A DNA stretch of 31,073 nt from CAZMCT01 sp964564785. GTDB lineage: Bacteria; Planctomycetota; Phycisphaerae; UBA1845; Fen-1342. Positions 23,294-30,264 of this stretch are shown here, in pieces; the first letter of the stretch is position 1; each line of letters opens with the position of its first letter. The DNA is taken from NCBI GenBank assembly GCA_964564785.1, contig CAZMCT010000032.1, forward strand, positions 1 through 31,073, written 5' to 3'. The translations under genes and the position numbers were made by a program. The notes under the pieces are model-generated. The model was not told the DNA's origin, did not search any database, and saw only the letters and a program-made list of their open reading frames with translations.

Positions 23294-25201
23294 CTACGGG
23301 AAACCCGCCCGCGGTTTCAGCGGAACCTCGATCCAGCTCGCAGCGCCGGCGTTGCGCTGCACGCGCCACGTGGGCGTGCCGTCGGCCGGATAGCGCGTGA
23401 ACGTGTCGCGATCGTGGCCGGCCAGGGCCAGCCGCAGCCGGTGCCCGGCCCGGATCACGGTTGAAATCGGGTGCAGGTCGAAGGTGATCTCGGCCGCCTC
23501 GCCCGGCACCAGCGGGAGCGCGTCGCCCCTCCGGAAGGTGTGGTGCGGCCCGAAGACGGCCACGGGCGGCGGGTCCGTGGAAATCCGCCGGTGCACGGCG
23601 CGCAACTCTCCCTCGGTCAAATACACGACGCGTCCATCGGGCGCAACATCTTCGAGGTACGCGTAGAACGCCCCGTCCGCGTGTGTGGAAACCACCTGCA
23701 AGCTCACCACTGGGTGGCCGGTCAGCTCCATGGCCTGGGGGAACGGCGGCGTCTGGTACACCAGCAGTCGCCGGTCCTGCTCGGCACGGTCGACGTAGCG
23801 CACCGGCGCGCCGCTCATCCCGGAAAACCAGCGGTTCTCCAGCCCGGTCGTGGCTTCGAAGTCGACGGTATAAACGTCAGCCCCGCTTGCGGCGGTGGGA
23901 GGTTCACGCTGGAGCGTCCCGCCCGGTCCGCAGTACCAGCGCTGGCGTTGGAAACCGTCCGGTGGCCAGCCGGTCGCGGTCTGCCACTCGTCGGCGACGT
24001 ACGTCCAGTACACGACCTCGTGCCGCGCGGCGCCGCGGTCGGCCCGCATCTGTCCGTCGAGGAACGGCACGGCCCGCCAAATCTCGCTGATCACCGACGC
24101 CAGCGCGAGCGGGATCGGCTCGCCGAAGTAGTACGGATCCACGTACCAGTCGCCGGTGTGCGCATGCGGCGCGAGGATTACGACGTGGTAGTCCGCCGCC
24201 AGCGTGTTGAAGCTGGACAGCGCGCCGCGGGCGGTCCCCGCATCCTGCCAACCCACCACGCGCTCGATTGCCGCACGCCGCGTGACGCTTGCCGCCCCGC
24301 GCAGCGGGCTCACCGTGTCCGTTGTCAGCCCCAGGAACGGATCGTCGCGGTACTCGATCGAGCGGCACGCCTCGAACACGCTGGGATTATCCTGGTGCTG
24401 CGCAATGGCGTCCGCCAGCAGGTTCGCCGCCCCCGAGATCGGCCGCACCCCCAGCAGCGCCGCCGCAACGAGGTCGCCGAAAATCGCCAGCCACCCCCGC
24501 GGATTCGCCACCATCACAACATCCAGAAACGTCAGGTCGTTGCGGTCCATGCGGCTCGTGACGTCGCCCCACGCCCGCACAAAACGCTCGTTGAAAACCC
24601 CGCCCGGGTGGCTCACATCCAGAAACACGTCGCAATAACTGTACGCCGGCAGCACCGCCGCCACCGCCGGGTGGTCACTGGCAGCCAACCAGTCCGCCGT
24701 CACCCCCTCGTATGAGACCCCCACACCGCCGACGATGCCGTTAGACCAGGGCTGGGCCGTGATCCAATCCACAAGCTGCGGGAAGTCGCCCACCTCGGCC
24801 GGCGACCACGGTGCCGTCGACACGCCGAACGAGGCTCCCGTCCCCCGTACGTCCACCATCACAACCGCGTAGCCCGCCTCGTTCAGCCACGCCCCGCTGC
24901 TGAGGTACTTGCCGACGAACGGCGGAAACATGTTCGGCAACTGGTAGTCGCGCCAGTAGCGCCCCAGCCGCAGGACGGCCGGATAGGTTTCCCCCTCCGC
25001 CCCGTTCCCCGGTCGCCAGACGTCCACAGCCAATCGCGTCCCATCGGCCATCGGCACATACTGCGACTCCGGCTCGGGCACACCGCAACCGGTTACGACG
25101 CACAGGAGCAAGGCGGCCAAATACCCGGCCGCCAGCCGGGCAGATGGCCGGCGGGCGTCTGTGCGCTGCCTGCATTTCGGTTGTTCCCCGCAGCGGGGCA
25201 T
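23294..25201 (-). CDS. CocE/NonD family hydrolase, lipoprotein
   Basis: 635 residues from the ATG at 25201, chosen because GGGAG lies upstream and a lipoprotein signal follows (RLAAGYLAALLLCVVTGC, lipid-accepting Cys39). The open frame continues further upstream without coding character. The alpha/beta-hydrolase domain begins VPMADGTRLAVDVWRP, passes VVMVDVRGTGASFG and WITAQPWSNGIVGG, and carries the nucleophile in GVSYEGVTADWLA (Ser163). A likely triad Asp is in GWQDAGTARGA and the His in LAPHAHTGDW. The C-terminal jelly-roll (~400-635; AELTG-like MELTGHPVVSLQVVSTHADG, AGHRLRLALAGHDRD) is typical of X-Pro dipeptidyl-peptidase/CocE proteins. It probably cleaves an ester or amide at the cell envelope; the specific substrate cannot be read from sequence. 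Confidence 0.9.
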   Translation of the reverse strand: MPRCGEQPKCRQRTDARRPSARLAAGYLAALLLCVVTGCGVPEPESQYVPMADGTRLAVDVWRPGNGAEGETYPAVLRLGRYWRDYQLPNMFPPFVGKYLSSGAWLNEAGYAVVMVDVRGTGASFGVSTAPWSPAEVGDFPQLVDWITAQPWSNGIVGGVGVSYEGVTADWLAASDHPAVAAVLPAYSYCDVFLDVSHPGGVFNERFVRAWGDVTSRMDRNDLTFLDVVMVANPRGWLAIFGDLVAAALLGVRPISGAANLLADAIAQHQDNPSVFEACRSIEYRDDPFLGLTTDTVSPLRGAASVTRRAAIERVVGWQDAGTARGALSSFNTLAADYHVVILAPHAHTGDWYVDPYYFGEPIPLALASVISEIWRAVPFLDGQMRADRGAARHEVVYWTYVADEWQTATGWPPDGFQRQRWYCGPGGTLQREPPTAASGADVYTVDFEATTGLENRWFSGMSGAPVRYVDRAEQDRRLLVYQTPPFPQAMELTGHPVVSLQVVSTHADGAFYAYLEDVAPDGRVVYLTEGELRAVHRRISTDPPPVAVFGPHHTFRRGDALPLVPGEAAEITFDLHPISTVIRAGHRLRLALAGHDRDTFTRYPADGTPTWRVQRNAGAASWIEVPLKPRAGFP

Positions 25202-25214
25202 CCACTCGCTCTCC

Positions 25215-25233
25215 CGGAGACGCGAAGTCTCCG
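25215..25233 (-). promoter_or_regulatory. Hairpin in the CocE-type hydrolase leader
   Basis: CGGAGAC and GTCTCCG form a perfect 7-bp stem around a 5-base loop that reads TTCGC on the minus strand. It ends just upstream of the GGGAG ribosome binding site of the hydrolase. It could stabilise the mRNA 5' end or influence translation. No riboswitch class is recognised. Confidence 0.4.
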
Positions 25234-25359
25234 CAAAAGCGTACACGAGCTCCTGGGTGTCCCGACTGTGCGATTCGCCGAGGGCCGGTAATACGGGCCC
25301 GTTGATCAACAGCGTGCCGGGAGCCCGTGATTGCGGCAGGCGACGTCCGAGAGCCAAGC

Positions 25360-26592
25360 TCACCCTGCGGCCGGCTCATGGAGCGGCGCGGGTTCGGTTC
25401 GCTGCACGCTGGTTGCAGCGAGAGCTTGTTCGAGGTCGGCGATGAGGTCGTCCACGCCCTCGATGCCGACGGAGAGTCGTACGAGGCCGTCGTCGATGTG
25501 GGCCTGGCGGCGGGCCTCCGCGCCCATCGAGGCGTGCGTCATGCTCGCCGGGTGCTGGATGAGCGTCTCGACGCCGCCCAGGCTGACGGCCAGCAAGCAG
25601 AGCCGGACGGCGTTCATCATGCGACGGCCGGCCTCGAGACCGCCGCGCAGGCTGAAACTGATGACCCCGCCCCCGCCGCGCATCTGCCGGCGGGCGAGTT
25701 CATACTGGGGGTGGCTGGGGAGGAAGGGGTAGCGCACCCACTCGACCTGCGGGTGGCGCTCGAGATACTCGGCGATTCGCAGCGCCGATTCGCAGTGGCG
25801 TTTCATGCGCAGGGGGAGGGTGCGCAAGCCGCGGCGCACGAGGAAGCTCTCGAACGGGGGCAGGACGCCGCCGAAATGATTGAGCATGCGGCGCAGGCGG
25901 GGGTAGAACTCGGCGTCGCGGAGAATGATCGCGCCGCCGACGACGTCCGCGTGGCCATTGAGGAACTTGGTCAGGCTGTGGACGACGATGTCTGCGCCGA
26001 GCCGCAGCGGCTGTTGCAGAACGGGGCTGGTAAACGTGTTGTCGACGGCCAGCAGGGCGCCGTGGTCGTGGGTGATGCCGGCGATTGCGGCGAGATCCGA
26101 AATCACCAGCGTGGGGTTGCAGGGCGTCTCGACGTACACGACCTTCGTGTTGGACCGCAAGGCCTGCCGCAGGGCCTCGAGATTCGAGGTGTCGACGAAC
26201 GTCGACTCGATGCCGTAGCCGGCGAGGATGGAACGTAGCAGCGTGCAGGTCGGGCCGTAGACCGTCTCGCTACAGACGACGTGGTCGCCGCTCTTGACCA
26301 GGGCCGCGAGCATGGTGTGAATCGCGGCCATGCCGCTGGCGCAGGCGAGCGCGGCGGCGCCGCCCTCGAGCACGGCGAGGGCACGTTCCAGCGTCGCCAC
26401 CGTGGGGTTGCCCATCCGCGTGTAGATGTAACCCTGCGCCTCGCCCGCGAAGCGCGCCGCGCCTTGCTCAGCGCTGGTGAACCCGAACGTGGACGTGAGG
26501 TAGATGGGTGGCACGGCGGCATGGAACTCGTCGGGAACGTTACCGGCGTGGACGGCGAGGGTTTCGGCGGACCAGTTCGTCTGAGAACTCAT
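25360..26592 (-). CDS. Cys/Met metabolism PLP-dependent enzyme (trans-sulfuration family)
   Basis: 410 residues from the ATG at 26592 (GGAAGG seven bases upstream). Signature segments of the cystathionine gamma-synthase/gamma-lyase and O-acylhomoserine sulfhydrylase family are present: VPPIYLTSTFGF, the phosphate-binding YIYTRMGNPT (Tyr57, Arg59), EGGAAALACASGMAAI, VVCSETVYGPT, YVETPCNPTL, LLAVDNTFTSP, and PLP Lys209 in VHSLTKFLNGHADVVGG, ending SLGGVETLIQHPASMTHA and LVRLSVGIEG. The methionine gamma-lyase Cys (Y-G-C-T) is replaced by Pro (Y-G-P-T), which argues against that activity. Cystathionine gamma-synthase/lyase or sulfhydrylase cannot be separated by eye. It is cytoplasmic, links Cys and Met metabolism, and is transcribed divergently from the zinc-ribbon gene. 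Confidence 0.94.
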   Translation of the reverse strand: MSSQTNWSAETLAVHAGNVPDEFHAAVPPIYLTSTFGFTSAEQGAARFAGEAQGYIYTRMGNPTVATLERALAVLEGGAAALACASGMAAIHTMLAALVKSGDHVVCSETVYGPTCTLLRSILAGYGIESTFVDTSNLEALRQALRSNTKVVYVETPCNPTLVISDLAAIAGITHDHGALLAVDNTFTSPVLQQPLRLGADIVVHSLTKFLNGHADVVGGAIILRDAEFYPRLRRMLNHFGGVLPPFESFLVRRGLRTLPLRMKRHCESALRIAEYLERHPQVEWVRYPFLPSHPQYELARRQMRGGGGVISFSLRGGLEAGRRMMNAVRLCLLAVSLGGVETLIQHPASMTHASMGAEARRQAHIDDGLVRLSVGIEGVDDLIADLEQALAATSVQRTEPAPLHEPAAG

Positions 26593-26713
26593 AGGGACCT
26601 TCCGAGAACGGGGGATGCCGGTGCGTCCAGCCTGACGCGGGACGCTTGGTGAGGCGACAGATGAGCCCCGCCGTCGGCAGCGCCGATGCACGGACCTGTC
26701 CGGCGACGGACAT

Positions 26714-26742
26714 AGCGTAGGCCGACCCGCTTGCCGGATCAA
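26714..26742 (-). promoter_or_regulatory. Candidate promoter for the trans-sulfuration gene
   Basis: On the minus strand TTGATC (26742-26737) and TACGCT (26719-26714) are 17 bases apart. The -35 matches four of six positions and the -10 three of six. It sits 15 bp from the stronger plus-strand promoter at 26757-26785, so the two genes may share regulation. Confidence 0.33.
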
Positions 26743-26756
26743 CCCGCCGCGGCGCG

Positions 26757-26785
26757 TTGACCTGCGTGCCGGTGTCAGTCATACT
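26757..26785 (+). promoter_or_regulatory. Promoter for the zinc-ribbon gene (TTGACC-17-CATACT)
   Basis: TTGACC (26757-26762) matches five of six and CATACT (26780-26785) four of six consensus positions, with an ideal 17-base spacer. It is the best sigma70-like match noticed in the window. The predicted start near 26792 leaves a 160-base leader before the ATG at 26953. Confidence 0.5.
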
Positions 26786-26795
26786 GTTGGCCGGC

Positions 26796-26812
26796 GCGTG
26801 AAGGGTTCACGC
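26796..26812 (+). promoter_or_regulatory. 17-bp palindrome at the predicted start site (operator or leader hairpin)
   Basis: GCGTGAA-GGG-TTCACGC is a perfect 7-bp inverted repeat with a 3-base centre, lying at about +5 to +21 from the predicted start of the promoter at 26757-26785. That is a classic repressor-operator position. As RNA it would be a tight hairpin at the leader's 5' end. Confidence 0.45.
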
Positions 26813-26952
26813 CCGTTCCCCCGCGGAAGGCCCCGCTCGGAGCCGGCACGTCGGCGGAAGCAGAGTAAGACGGATGCCAGGGCACAGGGCCGCAGCCGCG
26901 ATTCCTTTTCTTGGGCCGTTTCCGGCCCACCCCCACGCTCGGAGGAGCCCCC

Positions 26953-27336
26953 ATGGATTACGAAGACAAAACCATTGTGTGTGTCGACTGTGGCGCCGAG
27001 TTCACGCACTCTGCCGAGGACCAGGCCCGCTACGCTGAGCGTGGGTTCACCAACGAGCCGAAGCGCTGTCGCGAGTGCCGCGAGAAGCGCAAGATGCAGA
27101 GTGGTGGCGGCGGAGGCGGGGGCGGTGGCGGGGGAGCGGGCGGCGGCGGTGGCGGTCCGCGGCCGCGGCGTTCGTTCGACTCTGGGGGCGGAACCGGCGG
27201 GCGCGGCGGGGCACCTCCTCGGCAGTCGTTCGAGGCCACGTGCGCCGACTGCGGCGCCACGACGACAGTCCCGTTCAAGCCCACGCAGGGCCGGCCGGTG
27301 TACTGCCGCGACTGCTACCGGGCGCATCGGCGCTAG
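26953..27336 (+). CDS. Double zinc-ribbon protein with poly-glycine linker
   Basis: 127 residues from the ATG at 26953 (GGAGGAG five bases upstream). The N-terminal ribbon has CVDCG (Cys10, Cys13) and RCREC (Cys39, Cys42) around EFTHSAEDQARYAERGF, a bacterial zinc-ribbon type common in small proteins. A Gly-rich and Arg/Pro-rich linker (~50-90), including an eleven-Gly run, joins it to a second ribbon, CADCG (Cys97, Cys100) and YCRDC (Cys118, Cys121), around TTTVPFKPTQGRPV, seen in small Chloroflexota/Planctomycetota-type proteins. It probably binds two Zn ions and, given the basic linker and RGG-like segments, may bind nucleic acid or protein; that is inference. The upstream leader (~160 bases) has a good promoter and a palindrome. 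Confidence 0.85.
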   Translation: MDYEDKTIVCVDCGAEFTHSAEDQARYAERGFTNEPKRCRECREKRKMQSGGGGGGGGGGGAGGGGGGPRPRRSFDSGGGTGGRGGAPPRQSFEATCADCGATTTVPFKPTQGRPVYCRDCYRAHRR

Positions 27337-27367
27337 TAGCCGCACGGCTCCGGTTTGAACGCATCCG

Positions 27368-27382
27368 CGACGGCCGCCGTCG
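27368..27382. terminator. Possible hairpin between convergent genes
   Basis: CGACGG-CCG-CCGTCG forms a 6-bp stem in the 88-bp gap between the convergent zinc-ribbon and YbjQ-like genes. There is no T-run on either strand, so any terminator role is weakly supported. Confidence 0.25.
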
Positions 27383-27424
27383 GAGACGGGGCGCGGGCGG
27401 TTGTCGCCGTTTCGCGGGATTCCC

Positions 27425-27994
27425 CTAGCCCGGCGGACCGGGGGCGGCGCCGTCGCCGCGCTTGATCTCCGGGCCCGCGCCCCGCGGCCGGATCATCTGT
27501 ACCAGCACCGCGTCCCCGGTCGCGACCCACTTGCCGCCGGGGAGTTGCCGCGTGTCCAGGTTGATCAGGGCGTTCGCACCTTTTTGAACCGCCAGCGCTT
27601 TGACAAGGTCCAAAGCGGCGGCGGAGGACGGCCGCGGGTCGCTGAAGACCGTCTCGTACTGCCGCAGGATGGCCCAGCCTGCGATGCGGCTGGTCGAGCT
27701 GGTGGCGACGATCTGCTCACCCAGGCGGTGGATTTCCTCCTGTTGCAAGCGGGCAGCCTCGATCCCCTCGCGCAGCGCGGCGGCCCGGCGGCGGGCTGCG
27801 GCCGCCTCGCGCCAGCGGCTGATTGTCCGCAGGATGACGACCAGCACGATCAACCCGGCCGCGGCGAGGACGATGCGGCGCGTGTGCGGATCGCTCAACC
27901 AACTGGTGACCTCGGCCGGCAGGCTGGTGGGCAGCGAGGTGGGCAGGGAGGTGGGCCAGGAAGCCTGGGCGAGCGTGAGGAGCAGCGCATGCAT
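27425..27994 (-). CDS. Membrane-anchored YbjQ-like protein
   Basis: 189 residues from the ATG at 27994 (AGGA about nine bases upstream); a GTG at 28036 in the same frame is less likely. The N-terminus is hydrophobic (MHALLLTLAQASW), followed by three P-T-S-L repeats, then a clear membrane helix (~40-58, RRIVLAAAGLIVLVVILRTI) and a basic/coiled segment (~60-95, AAARRRAAALREGIEAARLQQEEI). The C-terminal part (VATSSTSRIAGWAILRQYETVF, LDLVKALAVQKGANALINLD, VATGDAVLVQMI) resembles the YbjQ/UPF0145 fold, with its A-L-x-x-x-K-x-x-A-x-x-x-G-A-N-A-V/I core and A-T-G-T/D-A-V end. YbjQ proteins form oligomeric rings of unknown function. The match is from memory and moderate. Confidence 0.72.
   Translation of the reverse strand: MHALLLTLAQASWPTSLPTSLPTSLPAEVTSWLSDPHTRRIVLAAAGLIVLVVILRTISRWREAAAARRRAAALREGIEAARLQQEEIHRLGEQIVATSSTSRIAGWAILRQYETVFSDPRPSSAAALDLVKALAVQKGANALINLDTRQLPGGKWVATGDAVLVQMIRPRGAGPEIKRGDGAAPGPPG
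27920..27955 (-). repeat. Three 12-bp tandem repeats coding P-T-S-L
   Basis: Three adjacent 12-bp units (27944-27955, 27932-27943, 27920-27931) differ mainly at the Ser codon (TCC, TCG, AGC) and encode PTSLPTSLPTSL near the N-terminus of the YbjQ-like protein. The varied codons suggest the repeat is not brand-new and is kept as protein. Confidence 0.8.
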
Positions 27995-28204
27995 CGGCGT
28001 CAATCCTAGCAGCCCGTCGAGAAAGGGGACAAGCACCGCGGGCGTGGCTGGTGGCGTTGTCCGGACGGCGGGTTGGCGCGGAGCCGGCTCCCTTTCTCAA
28101 CGGGCGGCCGGCCGCAGAAGCGGGTGACGAGTCGCCAAGCTCGAGCGAGAGGATCACGAAGCGCAAGTGGGCGCACAACGGCGGTTCCAAATCACTGCCC
28201 GCTA

Positions 28205-28234
28205 TTCTCTTACCGATGCCACGCGCGGTATGAT
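28205..28234 (+). promoter_or_regulatory. Weak candidate promoter for cstA
   Basis: TATGAT (28229-28234) is a five-of-six -10 match. TTCTCT (28205-28210), 18 bases upstream, is a poor -35. The start codon is at 28258. A cstA promoter might use an activator, but no specific CRP-like site was identified. Confidence 0.28.
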
Positions 28235-28257
28235 TCACTGAACACAGGTGCATCTCG

Positions 28258-30081
28258 ATGAGCCTGCTCTACGTCGTGCTTGTTTCGGCCGCGGTGCTGA
28301 CCGTCGCGTACTTCGTCTACGGCGGGGTGCTGGTTCGCCTGCTGCGTCTGAGCCCGCAGACGGCCACCCCGGCCGTCGCGCTGCGTGACGACCTGGACTA
28401 CGTGCCGATCGACCAGAAGTTCCTGCTCGGTCAGCACTTCTCGGCCATCGCCGCGGCCGGGCCGATCGTCGGGCCGATCCTGGCGGGCGTGATGTTCGGC
28501 TGGCTGCCGGCGCTGCTGTGGATTCTGATCGGGGCGATCTTCATCGGCGGCGTGCACGATTTCACGGCCCTGGTCGCGTCGATCCGCCACAAGGCCCGCT
28601 CGATCGCCGAGGTTGTCCGCGAACACATGACCCGTCGTTCGTACGTCCTGTTCCTCACGTTCATCTGGCTGGCGCTGGTTTACATCATTGTCGCGTTCGC
28701 CGACATCACCGCCTCGTCCTTTGTCGGCCAGCAGGACCTCACGGCCGAGACGCAGGTTGTCGGCGCGGCGGGCGACACTTCCGCGCCCGACCGCCTGATC
28801 GTTCGCGGCGGGGGCATCGCGACCTCGTCGCTGCTGTATCTCGCGCTGCCGATCGTCATGGGGCTGCTGCTGCGTTTCGCGAAGCTGCCACTCTGGCTGG
28901 CGACGATCATCTTCCTGCCGCTGGTGGGCGTGGCGATCTGGGTGGGGCAGTACATCCCGTTCGACGTCGCGCAACTGTTGAACATCAGCAATGGTACCGC
29001 GCAGAAGGTGTGGGCCGTCGCCCTCCTCGCCTATTGCTACGTTGCCTCGATCGTCCCCATGTGGCTGCTGCTCCAGCCGCGCGGGCACCTCGGCGGCTAC
29101 TTCCTGTACGCCGCTCTGCTCGCGGCCGCTCTCGGGCTTGTCTTCGGCGGCCAGTCGGTGGCTTTCCCGGCGTTCAAGACCTGGCACGCCGACAACGGTC
29201 CGCTCGTGCCGCTGCTGTTCATCACGATTGCCTGCGGGGCCTGCTCGGGCTTCCACTCGCTGGTCGCTTCGGGCACGACCAGCAAGCAGCTCCGCCGCGA
29301 GCCCGACGCGAAGCTCATCGGCTACGGCGCCATGCTGCTCGAAGGCCTGGTCGCCGTGGTCTCGCTCTGCTGCGTGATGATGCTCGCGGCCGATTCACCG
29401 CTGGTGAAAAAGTCGCCGAACTTCCTCTACGCCAACGGCATCGGCAGCTTCCTCACCGTGGTCGGCATCCCGGCCATGTTCGGCGTCTCCTTCGGCCTGA
29501 TGGCGTTCACCACGTTCGTGTATGACACGCTCGACGTCTGCACGCGGCTCGGCCGCTACGTCGTGCAGGAGCTGACGGGCTGGCACGGCCGCTTCGGGCG
29601 CTTCTTCGCGACCGCGGTGACGGCCGGGGCTCCGGTGTACTTCCTGCTTCAGGACCCGCGGATGGTGGGCGGCAAAGCGGTGCCCGTGTGGCGGACGTTC
29701 TGGGACCTGTTCGGAGCGAGCAATCAGCTCCTGGCGGCCCTGACGCTGGTGGGCGTGACGGTCTGGTTGTGGCGAACGCGGCGGGCCGCGTGGGTGTGGC
29801 TGGTCACCGGCCTGCCGGCCGCGTGGATGTATGTCGTGAGCGTTTGGGCGCTGGTGCGGCTGATCCAGGTGAATTTCACGCGCGGGCTGGCCGAGGCGGG
29901 GCCGCTGAACTGGGCGACGCTGGGCCCGGTGCTCGCCCGCGCCGGCCTGGTGCCGTGGGTGTCGATCGTGCTGATCGCGCTGGCGGCCCTGATGCTCATC
30001 GAGGCCGTGCGGGTTTTTGTCCTCCCGCAGGTGCGTCCGCCGGAGCGCCCCATGGTGGCCGTCGCCTCCCGCGCCGGATGA
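28258..30081 (+). CDS. cstA: Carbon starvation protein CstA (peptide/pyruvate transporter)
   Basis: 607 residues, with about 15 membrane helices. CstA features: VLVRLLRLSPQTATPAVALRD then DLDYVPIDQKFLLGQHFSAI, AAAGPIVGPILAGVMFGWLPA, IFIGGVHDFTALVASIRHKARSIAEVV, ACGACSGFHSLVASGTTSKQL, and the C-terminal DLFGASNQLLAALTL. CstA imports peptides, and in some bacteria pyruvate, when carbon is scarce. The protein is shorter than E. coli CstA (about 700 residues), mostly from a shorter C-terminal region. The start ATG at 28258 has AGGTG about eight bases upstream. It stands alone, with no YbdD-like small partner gene directly after it in the 183-bp gap. Identification is secure; the imported substrate is not determined. 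Confidence 0.95.
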   Translation: MSLLYVVLVSAAVLTVAYFVYGGVLVRLLRLSPQTATPAVALRDDLDYVPIDQKFLLGQHFSAIAAAGPIVGPILAGVMFGWLPALLWILIGAIFIGGVHDFTALVASIRHKARSIAEVVREHMTRRSYVLFLTFIWLALVYIIVAFADITASSFVGQQDLTAETQVVGAAGDTSAPDRLIVRGGGIATSSLLYLALPIVMGLLLRFAKLPLWLATIIFLPLVGVAIWVGQYIPFDVAQLLNISNGTAQKVWAVALLAYCYVASIVPMWLLLQPRGHLGGYFLYAALLAAALGLVFGGQSVAFPAFKTWHADNGPLVPLLFITIACGACSGFHSLVASGTTSKQLRREPDAKLIGYGAMLLEGLVAVVSLCCVMMLAADSPLVKKSPNFLYANGIGSFLTVVGIPAMFGVSFGLMAFTTFVYDTLDVCTRLGRYVVQELTGWHGRFGRFFATAVTAGAPVYFLLQDPRMVGGKAVPVWRTFWDLFGASNQLLAALTLVGVTVWLWRTRRAAWVWLVTGLPAAWMYVVSVWALVRLIQVNFTRGLAEAGPLNWATLGPVLARAGLVPWVSIVLIALAALMLIEAVRVFVLPQVRPPERPMVAVASRAG

Positions 30082-30138
30082 ACCGCAGAGACGGTTGAAC
30101 CGCGGAGACGCGGAGGATCGCAGAGGACGCGGAGAGGA
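30081..30138 (+). repeat. Degenerate purine-rich CGCAGAG/CGCGGAG repeats after cstA
   Basis: Immediately after the cstA stop the sequence holds several close variants of one unit: CCGCAGAGACGG, CCGCGGAGACGCGGAG, TCGCAGAGGACGCGGAG. Such dispersed C-G-C-R-G-A-G arrays recur between genes in many environmental GC-rich genomes (from memory). Their function is unknown; a decayed dispersed repeat is likely. Confidence 0.65.
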
Positions 30139-30264
30139 GGGGAAAAGGCGAAGCAGAAGGAGCGGCTTCGACGCTCCCGTTCCGACCGAGATCGCCGAGG
30201 CGACCGACCGGGGAATCTGGCCGCGGGCGGAAGAAACACCCGATGGCGTGGGGTATCGGCTGCG

